Notes under the pieces: generated by a model | Databases searched by the model: none | Seen by the model: the letters and a program-made list of their open reading frames with translations, nothing else | What the model was told of the DNA's origin: nothing | Source of the DNA: an uncultured Eubacteriales bacterium | Lineage (GTDB): Bacteria; Bacillota; Clostridia; Oscillospirales; CAG-382 | Reading direction: 5' to 3' | Length of the DNA stretch: 49,779 nt | NCBI GenBank assembly: GCA_934446095.1 | Contig: CAKSDR010000005.1 | Location: 1 to 49,779 of the forward strand | Part shown: one piece after another, positions 11,301 through 19,387 of the stretch | How positions within the stretch are numbered: the first letter of the stretch is position 1 | How the letters are laid out: each line of letters begins with the position of its first letter | Program-made: the position numbers and the translations under genes

Positions 11301-14300
11301 GCGGTTTTGTCGTCTGAAAGTTTCCTTGAGTACTCGTCATCAAATTTTAAATACACATTTTTGACAAAATTATCGGTTTTGGCGCTTACACTGAAACTTC
11401 CGGACGCATCATTTTCCGAAAACTGCGGTTCGGAAATAAATTCCGGCGGTGTGTTATCTACATTTACAATATCGTATGAAGTAAAATCCGCCCCTTCGGG
11501 AGCATATTTCTTTTCTCCGTTAATTAATAAAAATCTGTTGCAGTTCCCAGCATAATCAGAAGCGGTCGCAATGAAATATCCGTTGCTCGTAAAATGATAA
11601 ATTCCGTCTTTGTCGGGCAGAACCCTGATGAAATATTCATATATTGTTTCGTCTGTTTCAGGGTTATAGTCAATTTCTCTGCTTGAAATATTTTCTTCCG
11701 GAATGCTGTCAATGTCGTCTTCTTCCGTTGCAATTCTCCACGCATAAAGCATGCTGCTTCCGTAATAATCTCTCATGTCAGACCAGAGTGCAGCCTCCGG
11801 CGTATCAATGATCGTCGTGCCGTCGGGCGCTGTTTGCGTATCGTAAAGAGCGTTTAATTTAACAAGAACCTCGTTTGTTTTGCGTTCTGTCTCAGAAATT
11901 GAAATATCAAATATCGGCGGAAGGTTATCTCTTCTGATTTTCATTACATAAACCGGGGAGACCTCTCCGTTTTCGGGGTGTTCAAATCTGTAATATAAAG
12001 TCTTTTCGCAAAATTCATTGTTTGCTCCGGAAAATTCTCTGCCTACAAAGTATTTTTCCGATACAATGCTGTAGGGGTCCTGCTTAAACTCAAGATATTC
12101 CGAGAGGTTTTTGGGGCTTGTTCCTATGCGCATTGCAAGTTTTACGGTGTTGGATTCGTTTATCATATTCCGTACTGGTGAACCGTAGTAGTAAACATCG
12201 CTTCCGTTTTCCGCAGGTGCCGAAAAACGGATATATACTTTTTCATCCGTTTCGGTGTTGATCGTATAAACGGGTATATTTTGCGTAATATCTTTTCCAT
12301 TTTTATCAAATATCGCTTCTGCGTTTGTTCTTTCGCGGTACCTGAATAATGTAAGATATGAGCCATCTTCCGACACCGCGTCTTTAATAGTGGCATTCGG
12401 AGTGTTGTTAAACGCAAAGTACGTTATCGGCTTGCTGTTTCCATCTATTTCCCCGGCGTAGTTTAATTTGCTTGTAAACTCATATCTTATTGGGAAGATG
12501 TCTGTTTCGCCGTTAAAATTGTCGGTGCGGTAGTACCGAAGGTCGATAGTTTTGGGATCAATGTCAATAACTGCACTGCGCATGCCTCCCGAAACACTTT
12601 CAAAACCGATTTCCGAGAGTTTCCACTCGCCGATAACCTCACGTTCAATATCGCTGCTGTGAAAATTCCAACTGCTGTATACAACTCTTTCCAGGGTTAT
12701 AAAACTGTTATCCATGTCGACGCGCTCAAGATTTGTCACAGGGTCTTCTTCAAAGAAGAATTCTGCCTGCGCGCTGCCATATAATACGGGGGTGTTTAAG
12801 GGATATGAAAAGTTGTCGTCCGCCCAAATCAAACCACCGTTTTTGTCATTTCTCATATAATCAATTTTTTTGCCCGCACTGTTGCTTGATGAAAAACGGC
12901 TTTGACGCACAGTTACTTTCGGAGCACCGTAAATTGTGTTAAATTCAACCGTCTTTAAAAGTGTGCTGCCGTCATCTTTTTCGGCGGCTATTATAAGAAT
13001 AATCGGGCGGGAAGTTTCTGTCGGAAAAACATTTTCCGAGAAACTTTCGTCGGCAGGATTTATACTTGCAATCATGCTTGTATCTGTAAGTTCAAGCACT
13101 GTTTCCGTTGTGTTGTTGCTTTGAGGAGTATCCGGGTCGTCGTCTTCAAGATCTGTTACAAGATATAGATTTTCCGCACGCGTTTTCATGTCGGAAAGGA
13201 ATTTATCCGATATGTAGGCGGCCGTGTCATAAGTATTCGCAGGTTTTTCGGCCCACATAAACCAGTAACGTCTTGCATTTTTTATCTTAACTTTTGCAAA
13301 CGGGTAGTCTTTGCCGCAATAGGTTTTATCAGTGTCTGCAGTATAGTTTATCGATGTATTTGTCCTGTCAAACTTCATCGGAATTTTCAAAAATTCACTC
13401 GTGTTTCCTCTTGAGTCGCTTGCTTTTATCCAGGCTGTTTTGTTGTGAATGGTGTCGTCAAAAGGAATATCGGGCGCCGGTATTATACCGGTTTTTCCGC
13501 TTTCGGTGATGTATGAAGACGGTTCATTAGTGTCGTTTTCAGAAAAACCGTATGTATATTCGACATTGTCGTCCAAATCGGAAACTGTAATGTCTATTTT
13601 TTCTTGGTTTACAGAAGCCTTAACAGTCGGTGCAAGCGTGTCAAATCCGTTCCATTCCGGCGGCGAAAAATTCTTTTTAACGCTTGCGCTGTTTCCGGCT
13701 TCGTCGCAGACACAAACCGTTACCTCTATTTTGTCGGCTTCGCTGTTTGCGGGAAGTCTAATAAATCCGTATGCGGCCCCTTTGCCTTTTTCGTTTATAA
13801 TCGGGGCGCCGAAAGATACGGTTGATAAGTTTGGCTCTCCTTTTTTGAAATTTGATTCATTGTAATTTCCCGATGCAGACGGCTGATAATTTATTCCTTC
13901 ATCTGAAATGTTTCCGTTTACTTTAACCGTAAATGAGGCGTCGCAGCCTTCAACGGAAATGTCGTCTATAAAAGCGGCTATCGAAACAAGACCTTCGCCT
14001 TCATCTGACACTGATATTTCAATTTCAGGCGGAGTATAGTCAATTTTATATTGCTTGTCGGGGAAAACCTCATATTGCGAAAGTTTGCTTTGCGCGCCTG
14101 AAGGAATATTTTCGGGTGTGAGCATGCCGTCGTCATTCAAAGTGTAATGCATAAACGAATATCCGGATTCATCTTTCATACTGCCATCATTCGGCAAAAC
14201 CGAAACAACTTTAATTGACGTGCCGTTTGTAATTTTATATCCTTCGTGAAGTTGTATATAATATGTAATTGAGGTTTTATCATCCGACGGTTCCGCCGAG

Positions 14301-15838
14301 CGAATTCTTTTTTGATTAACCCAGTAATATTCATACTCTCTCCACTCATTGTAATATGAAGAATAGTATTTTTTTCTTAATTCCTTTGTGCCGGGTTTTA
14401 ATACAACGGTATTACCGTCCGGATCTTCAACGTTCAGTGTTACCGCGGGTAATTCTTTGTAAACTGTACCTTGCGACATAGGTTTGTTTAATTCCAAGGT
14501 TACGGCAAACAAATCTCCGTTTCTTAAAAAAGCACTTGCGTCGTCGGGAGTTTTGGTTACTCTTATGTTTTTGATTCCGAAAGGAGTAAGGTCGACGCGG
14601 TATGATCCGCCGACTGAGGTGCTGACTTTATCTGCCGGCTGATTCCCGTTTTCGTCAGACGCAAATTTGTTTCCCGAAATATCGTAAATATTATTCCAGA
14701 ACATTTCATTTTGTCTTTGCGAAACCGTAACTTTGCTGAATTTGTAAAAATATCCTCTTTCCTGAGTTACAGAAGAAGAATCTGTGTACGGATCGGCAAT
14801 TTTATATTCAAACACCATAACGGGTTTTCCGTCTTTTGAAGAGGGAGCAAACTTTAAAAACGGAGCTTCCGCGAATATTCCGCTTGTGCCGTCAATTCCT
14901 ATTGTGTCGATTTTTAAGGAAAGTTTTTCAAGATCTTTCATTGAAAGATTGCGAAATACTACGGGTTCGTCCCATTCAACCTGAAAATATACCGTGCGGT
15001 TATCAAGTTTATCTATATCATTAAGTGTAACCGTTCCATTTTCAAATTCGTTTTTACCCGCGATATCCGATGTTACCCTGACGGTATTGATTCTCGGTCC
15101 TTTAATGTCACGCCCTACAAGCATTGCACCGGACATATAGGAATCTACGCGCGCATCCTTGTCGCTTTTTGCGGAAAATGAAACAAGGTGAAGTTTATCC
15201 GCGCTTTTCCATGCCGAAAAGTATCCGAGATTAGGCCCGTCGCCTATGGTATTATATTTTTTCCAGCCTCCGCCGCGGGAATTTACCCATTCATCCAATA
15301 CGTATGTGTCGCCGGTGTCGTTGCTCTGATCTCTTATACCCCATCTTGTCTGAACGGTTTTGACTTTCCATGAGAAAAAGTACTGCAAATCTCCCTTATC
15401 ATACATGTTGGAGATGTTTCCGTTTTCTCTGCCTTCTTTATCAACGAGTGCGTCAAACCGTACATTTGCGTCCCATCTTCGAACATTTGTCGGACCTTTC
15501 AGTTGCGTAAGCCATTCGCCTTTTGAATTAAAGCAGTTTTTCATGTCGGCACCGCTGAAAAATCGGCCGAAATGATTAAGCAAATAGTTGTTGTTATGAA
15601 GCCATTTTATTGACTCGGCTTCACTTCTTGTTATTTTATCGCTAAGGCCAGCCCATTTTGTAATTCCTGCGTCAAAGAAATTTACCGGTTCTCCGCCTGT
15701 GTAAAGCTGCGTTATCGGTTCGTACGTTATTTGATGTCCGTATTCGTTTTTGCCGGCCTGCGCGCCTGATACTGCGCTAAGACAGCAATTTACAAGCATA
15801 CATAAAAGAATTCCGAACGCTGTAAATCTTTTTTTCAT
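8303..15838 (-). CDS. Giant secreted protein (2511 aa) built of tandem Ig-like modules
   Basis: The ATG at 15838 is chosen because AAAGGAGG (15849-15856) lies at ideal distance and the protein then opens with a signal peptide (MKKRFTAFGILLCMLVNCC, cleavage near SGA-QA). After a distinct N-terminal domain of about 270 residues the chain is a long series of beta-sandwich modules, each announced by the bacterial Ig-like linker: DYTPPEIEIS, VDNTPPEFIS, DKTAPEAIV, DLTAPSGTV, DKDPPEIIT, DKTGPAIKF. It has no SLH, LPXTG, membrane anchor or recognisable catalytic domain, so it is either released or held by the SLH protein encoded 16 nt downstream. The Shine-Dalgarno overlaps the stop of the upstream receiver gene, which suggests translational coupling. 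Likely an elongated surface fibre or adhesin; function unproven. Confidence 0.85.
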   Translation of the reverse strand: MKKRFTAFGILLCMLVNCCLSAVSGAQAGKNEYGHQITYEPITQLYTGGEPVNFFDAGITKWAGLSDKITRSEAESIKWLHNNNYLLNHFGRFFSGADMKNCFNSKGEWLTQLKGPTNVRRWDANVRFDALVDKEGRENGNISNMYDKGDLQYFFSWKVKTVQTRWGIRDQSNDTGDTYVLDEWVNSRGGGWKKYNTIGDGPNLGYFSAWKSADKLHLVSFSAKSDKDARVDSYMSGAMLVGRDIKGPRINTVRVTSDIAGKNEFENGTVTLNDIDKLDNRTVYFQVEWDEPVVFRNLSMKDLEKLSLKIDTIGIDGTSGIFAEAPFLKFAPSSKDGKPVMVFEYKIADPYTDSSSVTQERGYFYKFSKVTVSQRQNEMFWNNIYDISGNKFASDENGNQPADKVSTSVGGSYRVDLTPFGIKNIRVTKTPDDASAFLRNGDLFAVTLELNKPMSQGTVYKELPAVTLNVEDPDGNTVVLKPGTKELRKKYYSSYYNEWREYEYYWVNQKRIRSAEPSDDKTSITYYIQLHEGYKITNGTSIKVVSVLPNDGSMKDESGYSFMHYTLNDDGMLTPENIPSGAQSKLSQYEVFPDKQYKIDYTPPEIEISVSDEGEGLVSIAAFIDDISVEGCDASFTVKVNGNISDEGINYQPSASGNYNESNFKKGEPNLSTVSFGAPIINEKGKGAAYGFIRLPANSEADKIEVTVCVCDEAGNSASVKKNFSPPEWNGFDTLAPTVKASVNQEKIDITVSDLDDNVEYTYGFSENDTNEPSSYITESGKTGIIPAPDIPFDDTIHNKTAWIKASDSRGNTSEFLKIPMKFDRTNTSINYTADTDKTYCGKDYPFAKVKIKNARRYWFMWAEKPANTYDTAAYISDKFLSDMKTRAENLYLVTDLEDDDPDTPQSNNTTETVLELTDTSMIASINPADESFSENVFPTETSRPIILIIAAEKDDGSTLLKTVEFNTIYGAPKVTVRQSRFSSSNSAGKKIDYMRNDKNGGLIWADDNFSYPLNTPVLYGSAQAEFFFEEDPVTNLERVDMDNSFITLERVVYSSWNFHSSDIEREVIGEWKLSEIGFESVSGGMRSAVIDIDPKTIDLRYYRTDNFNGETDIFPIRYEFTSKLNYAGEIDGNSKPITYFAFNNTPNATIKDAVSEDGSYLTLFRYRERTNAEAIFDKNGKDITQNIPVYTINTETDEKVYIRFSAPAENGSDVYYYGSPVRNMINESNTVKLAMRIGTSPKNLSEYLEFKQDPYSIVSEKYFVGREFSGANNEFCEKTLYYRFEHPENGEVSPVYVMKIRRDNLPPIFDISISETERKTNEVLVKLNALYDTQTAPDGTTIIDTPEAALWSDMRDYYGSSMLYAWRIATEEDDIDSIPEENISSREIDYNPETDETIYEYFIRVLPDKDGIYHFTSNGYFIATASDYAGNCNRFLLINGEKKYAPEGADFTSYDIVNVDNTPPEFISEPQFSENDASGSFSVSAKTDNFVKNVYLKFDDEYSRKLSDDKTAENARFDIKNVPGAAFGSFDEQSGEISACIYVKYFESTPLSSVSLIIEDSAGNETEYKYDFKSPLYGKKAEITNTKNENGSPVYTYGEALNFNVPVKIDGTENYSLSHENLPIYSDGIMQIKYTDLFGESSTENVYAEIFGKAFSHNLIFTSDGKEITPQTPVSSRLKVTIDTGKNKNLIVSGGKTEFYFSENGTLTYSLTNTDLSLTKTFSLPITNIDKTAPEAIVNLNIESEKDVETNKEYIYSFTYSIEGFSEDNVTLIPSDGKTVQFGVTFEYGSENKKYTFRFRDAAGNEGSFTADASDVLFAERKDNKITDYRLTYFAVDNYGYKTLGEFKSGENVNTGLVNTAISVKIQALNQNGEPVSSILSQNGSLPSGAAIYEKEKLVVFTSESIEDRTVNLTLTGTGSENSIDVPIVLPANSIDLTAPSGTVEYKPFGENVRAYLVTRDADLDENSLYVTGSTKNGIAFELKKDETGYYTELTENGAGKFVMTDKAGNVGTVAIAVLTIDKDPPEIITEGWQSIVDAKTEEEIEKLLETPTNSSIKLFITFNEQLARADVKAYKTAGETQELLPADEYVTAITSGRTLTVEFKKNCRAKLTIYDLRGNAITLWRPEDGPITVIDKDIPKLKSGYPNITFDKNKNTATIEYVFEDDEKVLLLQNHNDGYKNKHTITVSKNGMQTFSFSDMAGNVFSDYPVISNIDELAPSIKMSVDYIGEGNVLSGNDSYKSGNVYTSKNVRILLNVFDETADGISVIAKTKSGKSIPVNKQEVVSNEKIYNYNLIVTQNGAYQIIVSDKWGHENIVETSVSVIDKTGPAIKFKNESLVVNIGTGKQELLGKILESVTAEDAQSGANSPLGNKLGEVHDGVKISVDTDGINLSEEGKYTAKITASDRLGNISEKDFTVIVAKDAYRFNINGSYIYANDVFTTSAGKIKLQNANKNTKYYYAQGYKTAAQMKYAKEFNANEGFNALSKGYYTICAQEAGRKTYLLYVYVY

Positions 15839-15855
15839 AATTTTAAGTCCTCCTT

Positions 15856-16230
15856 TTATACTTGTGAAACACTTTTGCACTGCCGCATGAGTGCGGATAT
15901 CCGCGCAAGAAATACTTCCGTTTTGTACGGTTTTTTTATCCAGTCGTCCGCACCGGCGTTAAGCATTTGAATTTCTTCTTCGCTGCTTCTGCCTATTAAA
16001 ATCAGTTTGGGCGGATTTTTTATACTCTTTATTTTTTTGCAAAACATTATTCTTTCGGTTTCATCGGTTTCAAATTCTGCGATAACAAGTTTTATGTCCT
16101 TGCTTTCGGCAAGAGAATAGACTTCCGAACCGCAAGATGAGCAGCAGACTGTGTTATACCCGCTTCGCTCAAGGATTTTACCCGTAAGGGCAGTAAGTTC
16201 GGCGTCATAACCGGCTATTAAAATTCCCAA
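15856..16230 (-). CDS. Stand-alone degenerate receiver-domain protein (pseudo-receiver)
   Basis: 124 aa, one CheY-like receiver domain and nothing else. The start is TTG at 16230, supported by GGAGG at 16238-16242. The fold is recognisable from MGILIAGYD, LERSGYNTV, IKLVIAEFE, KLILIGRSS and GADDWIKKPY. The residues needed for phosphotransfer are changed: the acidic pair of strand 1 is Gly7-Tyr8-Asp9, and the phospho-accepting Asp is Glu52 in the aligned position, while the conserved Lys-Pro is kept. An Asp-to-Glu swap can mimic the phosphorylated form. The gene follows the kinase/OmpR pair and is translationally linked to the giant-protein gene, so it probably controls or senses for that operon without acting as a classical phosphorelay partner. 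Confidence 0.8.
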   Translation of the reverse strand: MGILIAGYDAELTALTGKILERSGYNTVCCSSCGSEVYSLAESKDIKLVIAEFETDETERIMFCKKIKSIKNPPKLILIGRSSEEEIQMLNAGADDWIKKPYKTEVFLARISALMRQCKSVSQV

Positions 16231-16244
16231 AACAACACCTCCAA

Positions 16245-16280
16245 AAATAAAAAACTCCGATGGCTGAAATCCATCGGAGT
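16245..16280 (-). terminator. Terminator or attenuator between the OmpR gene and the pseudo-receiver operon
   Basis: A perfect 10-bp GC-rich stem (arms 16254-16263 and 16271-16280, 7-nt loop) is followed on the minus strand by TTTTTTATTTTT. It ends the kinase/regulator transcript, but it also lies downstream of a candidate promoter and only a few nucleotides before the ribosome binding site of the next gene, so it could act as an attenuator. Confidence 0.8.
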
Positions 16281-16301
16281 GATAGTTTCCCCACTGTATA
16301 A

Positions 16302-16310
16302 ATTATATCA
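16302..16310 (-). promoter_or_regulatory. Extended -10 promoter candidate for the pseudo-receiver/giant-protein operon
   Basis: On the minus strand the sequence is TGATATAAT, a perfect extended -10 (TG-N-TATAAT). No convincing -35 is seen, as is allowed for extended -10 promoters. Transcription would start near 16295 and run into the terminator at 16245-16280 before the TTG start at 16230. Confidence 0.5.
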
Positions 16311-16353
16311 GAAAAAGGGGAGGACTTTTAAATTGTTAGGAAAAACTCATAAT

Positions 16354-17055
16354 TTAACTTGTTGTGAAATAATATCCTTTTCCGTAGACAGAAACGATAT
16401 CGTAATCACGAGCGTTTTCGGTTTTGATTTTCTTTTTCAGGTTTCCTATATGAAACCGTATTGTGCGCGTATCGTCGGCAGATGGTGTTCCCCACACCGC
16501 TTCATATAATTTGTCCGGAGAAAAAATGATGTTTTCATTTTTCATAAGCAAAAGCAGCAAAGCGAATTCTTTCATGGTAAGATTTGCGTCTTTGCCGTTT
16601 ATAAAGGCTTTGTTTTTTGAAAGTTCCAGCATTATGGACCCTTTTTTCATAAAATCAGACTGTTTGTGTTTCTCGTTTTCGTTAAAATGACGCTTCAAAA
16701 GACGCTCGGTAATTGCGAGAAGTTCGTCAAAACTGTAAGGTTTTGTAAGATAATAATCACCGCCGTGTTCGAGCCCCTTTACTTTGTCGGAAATTTTATT
16801 TTTACCGGTCAGAAAAATAACGGGATTGTCGCTTGCCCGGCGGAATTTTTCGCATATGTCATATCCGCTTCCGTCAGGAAGCATTATATCAAGTATTAAC
16901 ATGTCGGGAGTTTGTTCCGACAGTATGCGCAAACTCTCTTTTTCCGAACGTGCCGCAATAACCTGATATCCCCGGCGCCGGAGCATTCGCGCGTTTATAT
17001 CAAGAACTTCTTTTTCATCTTCGACAATAAGTATTATAGGTTGTGTCATGTTCAT
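16354..17055 (-). CDS. OmpR/PhoB-family response regulator
   Basis: 233 aa from the ATG at 17055, which overlaps the stop of the kinase gene (TAATG) with GAGGAAG just upstream; this points to translational coupling. The receiver domain (about 7-122) is complete: Glu12-Asp13, phospho-acceptor Asp56 in LILDIMLPDG, Thr83 and Lys105 in YLTKPYS. The C-terminal winged helix (about 138-233) shows the OmpR-type pattern LTMKEFALLLLLMKN, DTRTIRFHIGNLKKKI and VSVYGKGYYF. It should bind DNA as a phosphorylated dimer and is the cognate partner of the kinase encoded directly upstream. The downstream giant-protein operon is the obvious candidate target, an inference from position only. A strong terminator follows. 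Confidence 0.93.
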   Translation of the reverse strand: MNMTQPIILIVEDEKEVLDINARMLRRRGYQVIAARSEKESLRILSEQTPDMLILDIMLPDGSGYDICEKFRRASDNPVIFLTGKNKISDKVKGLEHGGDYYLTKPYSFDELLAITERLLKRHFNENEKHKQSDFMKKGSIMLELSKNKAFINGKDANLTMKEFALLLLLMKNENIIFSPDKLYEAVWGTPSADDTRTIRFHIGNLKKKIKTENARDYDIVSVYGKGYYFTTS

Positions 17056-18344
17056 TATTCTTCCTCTCTGCAAGGTAAAGTAAAAGAAACTCTTGTTCCC
17101 TGTCCCAGTCTGCTTTCAATCCATATTTTTCCCTTGTGCGCCTCAATTATCTGATGACAGACAAAAAGTCCTATTCCGTGACGCCAGTATTCTTTGCTTA
17201 CGGAAACATATCCGCTGAAAGCATTTTTTCTTATTTCTTCACGCATGCCGTCCCCGTTGTCTGAAACGGAAACAAATTGACTTTTGCCCTGACGTTTTAA
17301 TGTAATTGTAATAGTGCCGTTTTTCGTGTGCTGCATACTGTTTGAAAGCAGGTTTGTTATAACTTGTGTAATTCTCGCGTAATCTGCCTGTATGGGAGGC
17401 AGTGTTTCATCGATATCAAAAACCAGGTTGTTACCGCCGTTATAATTTTTGCCAAAACAGATTTGCGCTGCCTCGCGCAGAAGCAAAGATAAGCGTACGG
17501 AAGAAATGTCAAGCGCAAGGCGGCCCTGTTCAATAGCGACGGTATCCATGAGTTCGACGATGATTTTGTCAATTCTTACGACCATTTTTTCAATAATTTT
17601 TTGATTTTCTTTCATCGTTTCGGTATCGGGTATATTTTCGTCAAGCAACTCAAATGTGTCGCGTGCGTGTAAATTAATTGCATTTAACGGATTTTTTATT
17701 TCATGCGCAACAGTTGTTAAAAATACGGATTTTGTTTCGTCGTGATGCCTTAACTGCTCATTTTGCTCTGAAAGTTTTTTTCGCTGAGATTCATATTCTC
17801 GAAGGTGAATAAACAAAACAATTCCGCATGATATGCTTACCGCAGATGTTGTGACAAGAATGTCGGCAAGCATGCGGGCATCTGTGGAAAACCATGTAAT
17901 AAGGCCGGGATTTGAATATCCTATCACACAAACCAAGACGTATTCGGCAATTTCGGCAATCGATACAAAAAGCGCTTTTTTGCCTTCAAGCATGAGAACT
18001 GTAAACAGTACGGCAAATATAAACATTGAAGGCATGCCGCTTTTATAACCGCCGGAAACGAAAAATAACATCGGAAATAAAATCATGAAAATGGTGACTA
18101 TTGTAATAATGTATCCGACTTGATATTTTCCGGTTTTGCGCGTGTATATTAAAAGCCCTGAAGAAAGTATGGCAAGAAAAGCGCTTAATATTGTGCTTGT
18201 CCACATGGCGGTAAAGCAATTGAGTATAAATGTCGTGGCACTGATACCTGTCCCCGCAAGAGCCAGCACATTAAAAAGCCTTATGCGGAAATCAATATTG
18301 CTGTCAAAAAGTTTTTTTGCAGTTTCTTTTATTTTATTATACAA
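17055..18344 (-). CDS. Membrane sensor histidine kinase
   Basis: 429 aa. The start is TTG at 18344 with AGGAG about 8 nt upstream. Residues 20-180 contain about six hydrophobic segments with short loops, so the stimulus is probably sensed in or at the membrane with no large extracellular domain. A short coiled linker (185-203) leads to the HisKA domain with His214 in VAHEIKNPL, then the ATPase domain with Asn335 in NLLSNSMQHT, the G1 box DNGDGM (362-367) and the G2 box HGIGL (389-393). All catalytic boxes are intact. It forms an overlapping pair with the OmpR-type regulator. The N-terminal sensor resembles no named domain I can assign with confidence. Confidence 0.92.
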   Translation of the reverse strand: MYNKIKETAKKLFDSNIDFRIRLFNVLALAGTGISATTFILNCFTAMWTSTILSAFLAILSSGLLIYTRKTGKYQVGYIITIVTIFMILFPMLFFVSGGYKSGMPSMFIFAVLFTVLMLEGKKALFVSIAEIAEYVLVCVIGYSNPGLITWFSTDARMLADILVTTSAVSISCGIVLFIHLREYESQRKKLSEQNEQLRHHDETKSVFLTTVAHEIKNPLNAINLHARDTFELLDENIPDTETMKENQKIIEKMVVRIDKIIVELMDTVAIEQGRLALDISSVRLSLLLREAAQICFGKNYNGGNNLVFDIDETLPPIQADYARITQVITNLLSNSMQHTKNGTITITLKRQGKSQFVSVSDNGDGMREEIRKNAFSGYVSVSKEYWRHGIGLFVCHQIIEAHKGKIWIESRLGQGTRVSFTLPCREEE

Positions 18345-18396
18345 TATATCAACTCCTGCCGTTTTCAGTGTTTTATATATACCTTTCCTAATTTAT

Positions 18397-18425
18397 ATAA
18401 TATAACATTTACAAGTTGTTTTCAA
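18397..18425 (-). promoter_or_regulatory. SigA-type promoter of the kinase/regulator pair
   Basis: On the minus strand TTGAAA (18420-18425) and TATTAT (18397-18402) are 17 nt apart, about 50 nt before the TTG start of the kinase. Confidence 0.6.
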
Positions 18426-18449
18426 GCAGAAATTAATTGGTGCACCATA

Positions 18450-18483
18450 AAAAAACAGTGTGACAAACATCACACTGTTTTTT
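18450..18483. terminator. Bidirectional terminator
   Basis: Perfect 14-bp stem (18450-18463 and 18470-18483) with A6 and T6 ends and a 6-nt loop, between the M23 gene and the kinase promoter. In the minus direction it ends the SpoIIQ-like gene. Confidence 0.85.
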
Positions 18484-18537
18484 AAAGTATTTAAAATCCG
18501 GGATTTATGCCGGTTCGGGATAATTTTTATATTGATT

Positions 18538-19314
18538 TTATTCTTTCGGAAGATAATCTTCGGGATTTACGGAAGCGCCGTCAAGACGTATCTCAAAATG
18601 AACGTGCGGAGTATCGGCGCTTTCAATAATTGCACTTTCTCCGATGCCGCCTATAACCGTGCCGGCACAAACGGCTGCTCCCTTAACCACCGATTGCGGA
18701 AGTTCTGCCGAAAGATTCTGATAATATGATACAAGACCGCCGCTGTGAGATATGACAACGGTTGTACCCATGAGAGGGTCATCATACACGTCGCTTACGG
18801 TACCGTCGGCAAAAGACACAACTTTGCTTCCTATGTCTCCGGTTATATCAATGCCCGAATGCGTTCTAAAATCATTAAGGGTAGGGGTATATATAAGTTC
18901 ATCGACGGAAAATTCACGGTTTATATATCCGTCGGCCGGTTTTACGCAGACAGAGGTGAACTTTTCCGGTTCTTCTGAATTCGTGGCAGTGTTTTCCGTA
19001 ACATTTGCATTTACGTTTTCCGGAGTTTCGGAAACCGCCGTACCTTGATTTTTGCTGCTGAAATCTATTGTGTCATTGCTTTGTTCGGGCTTGTAGTTTG
19101 TATTTTCAATTTCGGGCAGTTTGATATTCTTGTTTTCTATGCTGCCGTCAATAGAAGGAATGTTGTTTTCATAGTCTTTGCCGCCGTCGATTATATTTTT
19201 AACACCTGTGGACGTAACACCGACGATAATAGCGACAAGGGCTATGTAAACCCCTGAACTTATAAGTTTTTTCTTTATTTTGCCTAACTTTTCATTATCA
19301 TTTAAGTTTTTCAA
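18538..19314 (-). CDS. spoIIQ: SpoIIQ-like M23-family peptidase-fold protein
   Basis: 258 aa from a TTG at 19314, placed behind GGAGGTG at 19322-19328; in-frame upstream residues lack a start with a binding site. One N-terminal membrane helix (about 18-38), an acidic Asn/Glu-rich linker (45-120), then a LytM/M23 domain. Zinc ligands are present (His152 and Asp156 in HSGID, His239 in HVHFEIR, with His237), but the active-site His of the YxHL motif is Asn200 in YYQNLS. In SpoIIQ proteins this domain serves in the SpoIIQ-SpoIIIAH channel between mother cell and forespore and is often catalytically altered. Membrane topology, length, the ending VNPEDYLP and a forespore-sigma promoter match fit that role. 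A cell-wall hydrolase of another kind is the alternative. Confidence 0.72.
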   Translation of the reverse strand: MKNLNDNEKLGKIKKKLISSGVYIALVAIIVGVTSTGVKNIIDGGKDYENNIPSIDGSIENKNIKLPEIENTNYKPEQSNDTIDFSSKNQGTAVSETPENVNANVTENTATNSEEPEKFTSVCVKPADGYINREFSVDELIYTPTLNDFRTHSGIDITGDIGSKVVSFADGTVSDVYDDPLMGTTVVISHSGGLVSYYQNLSAELPQSVVKGAAVCAGTVIGGIGESAIIESADTPHVHFEIRLDGASVNPEDYLPKE

Positions 19315-19333
19315 TATAAAACACCTCCGCACA

Positions 19334-19362
19334 TATTTTTACCGAAGAAAGCAAATATATGC
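19334..19362 (-). promoter_or_regulatory. SigF/SigG-type (forespore) promoter candidate before the SpoIIQ-like gene
   Basis: On the minus strand GCATA (19358-19362) and GGTAAAAATA (19334-19343) match the B. subtilis SigF/SigG consensus, GYATA and GGNNANAHTR, at every position; spacing is 14 nt against the usual about 15. The start point would lie very close to the ribosome binding site at 19322-19328, which is tight. Confidence 0.5.
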
Positions 19363-19387
19363 AACGAAGGTGCAAGTAAAATTTTAA

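Noticed and set aside
16281..16310. Riboswitch (for example c-di-GMP type) before the surface operon
   Set aside because: The leader is too short and lacks the conserved cores of the classes I know; I kept only promoter plus terminator.
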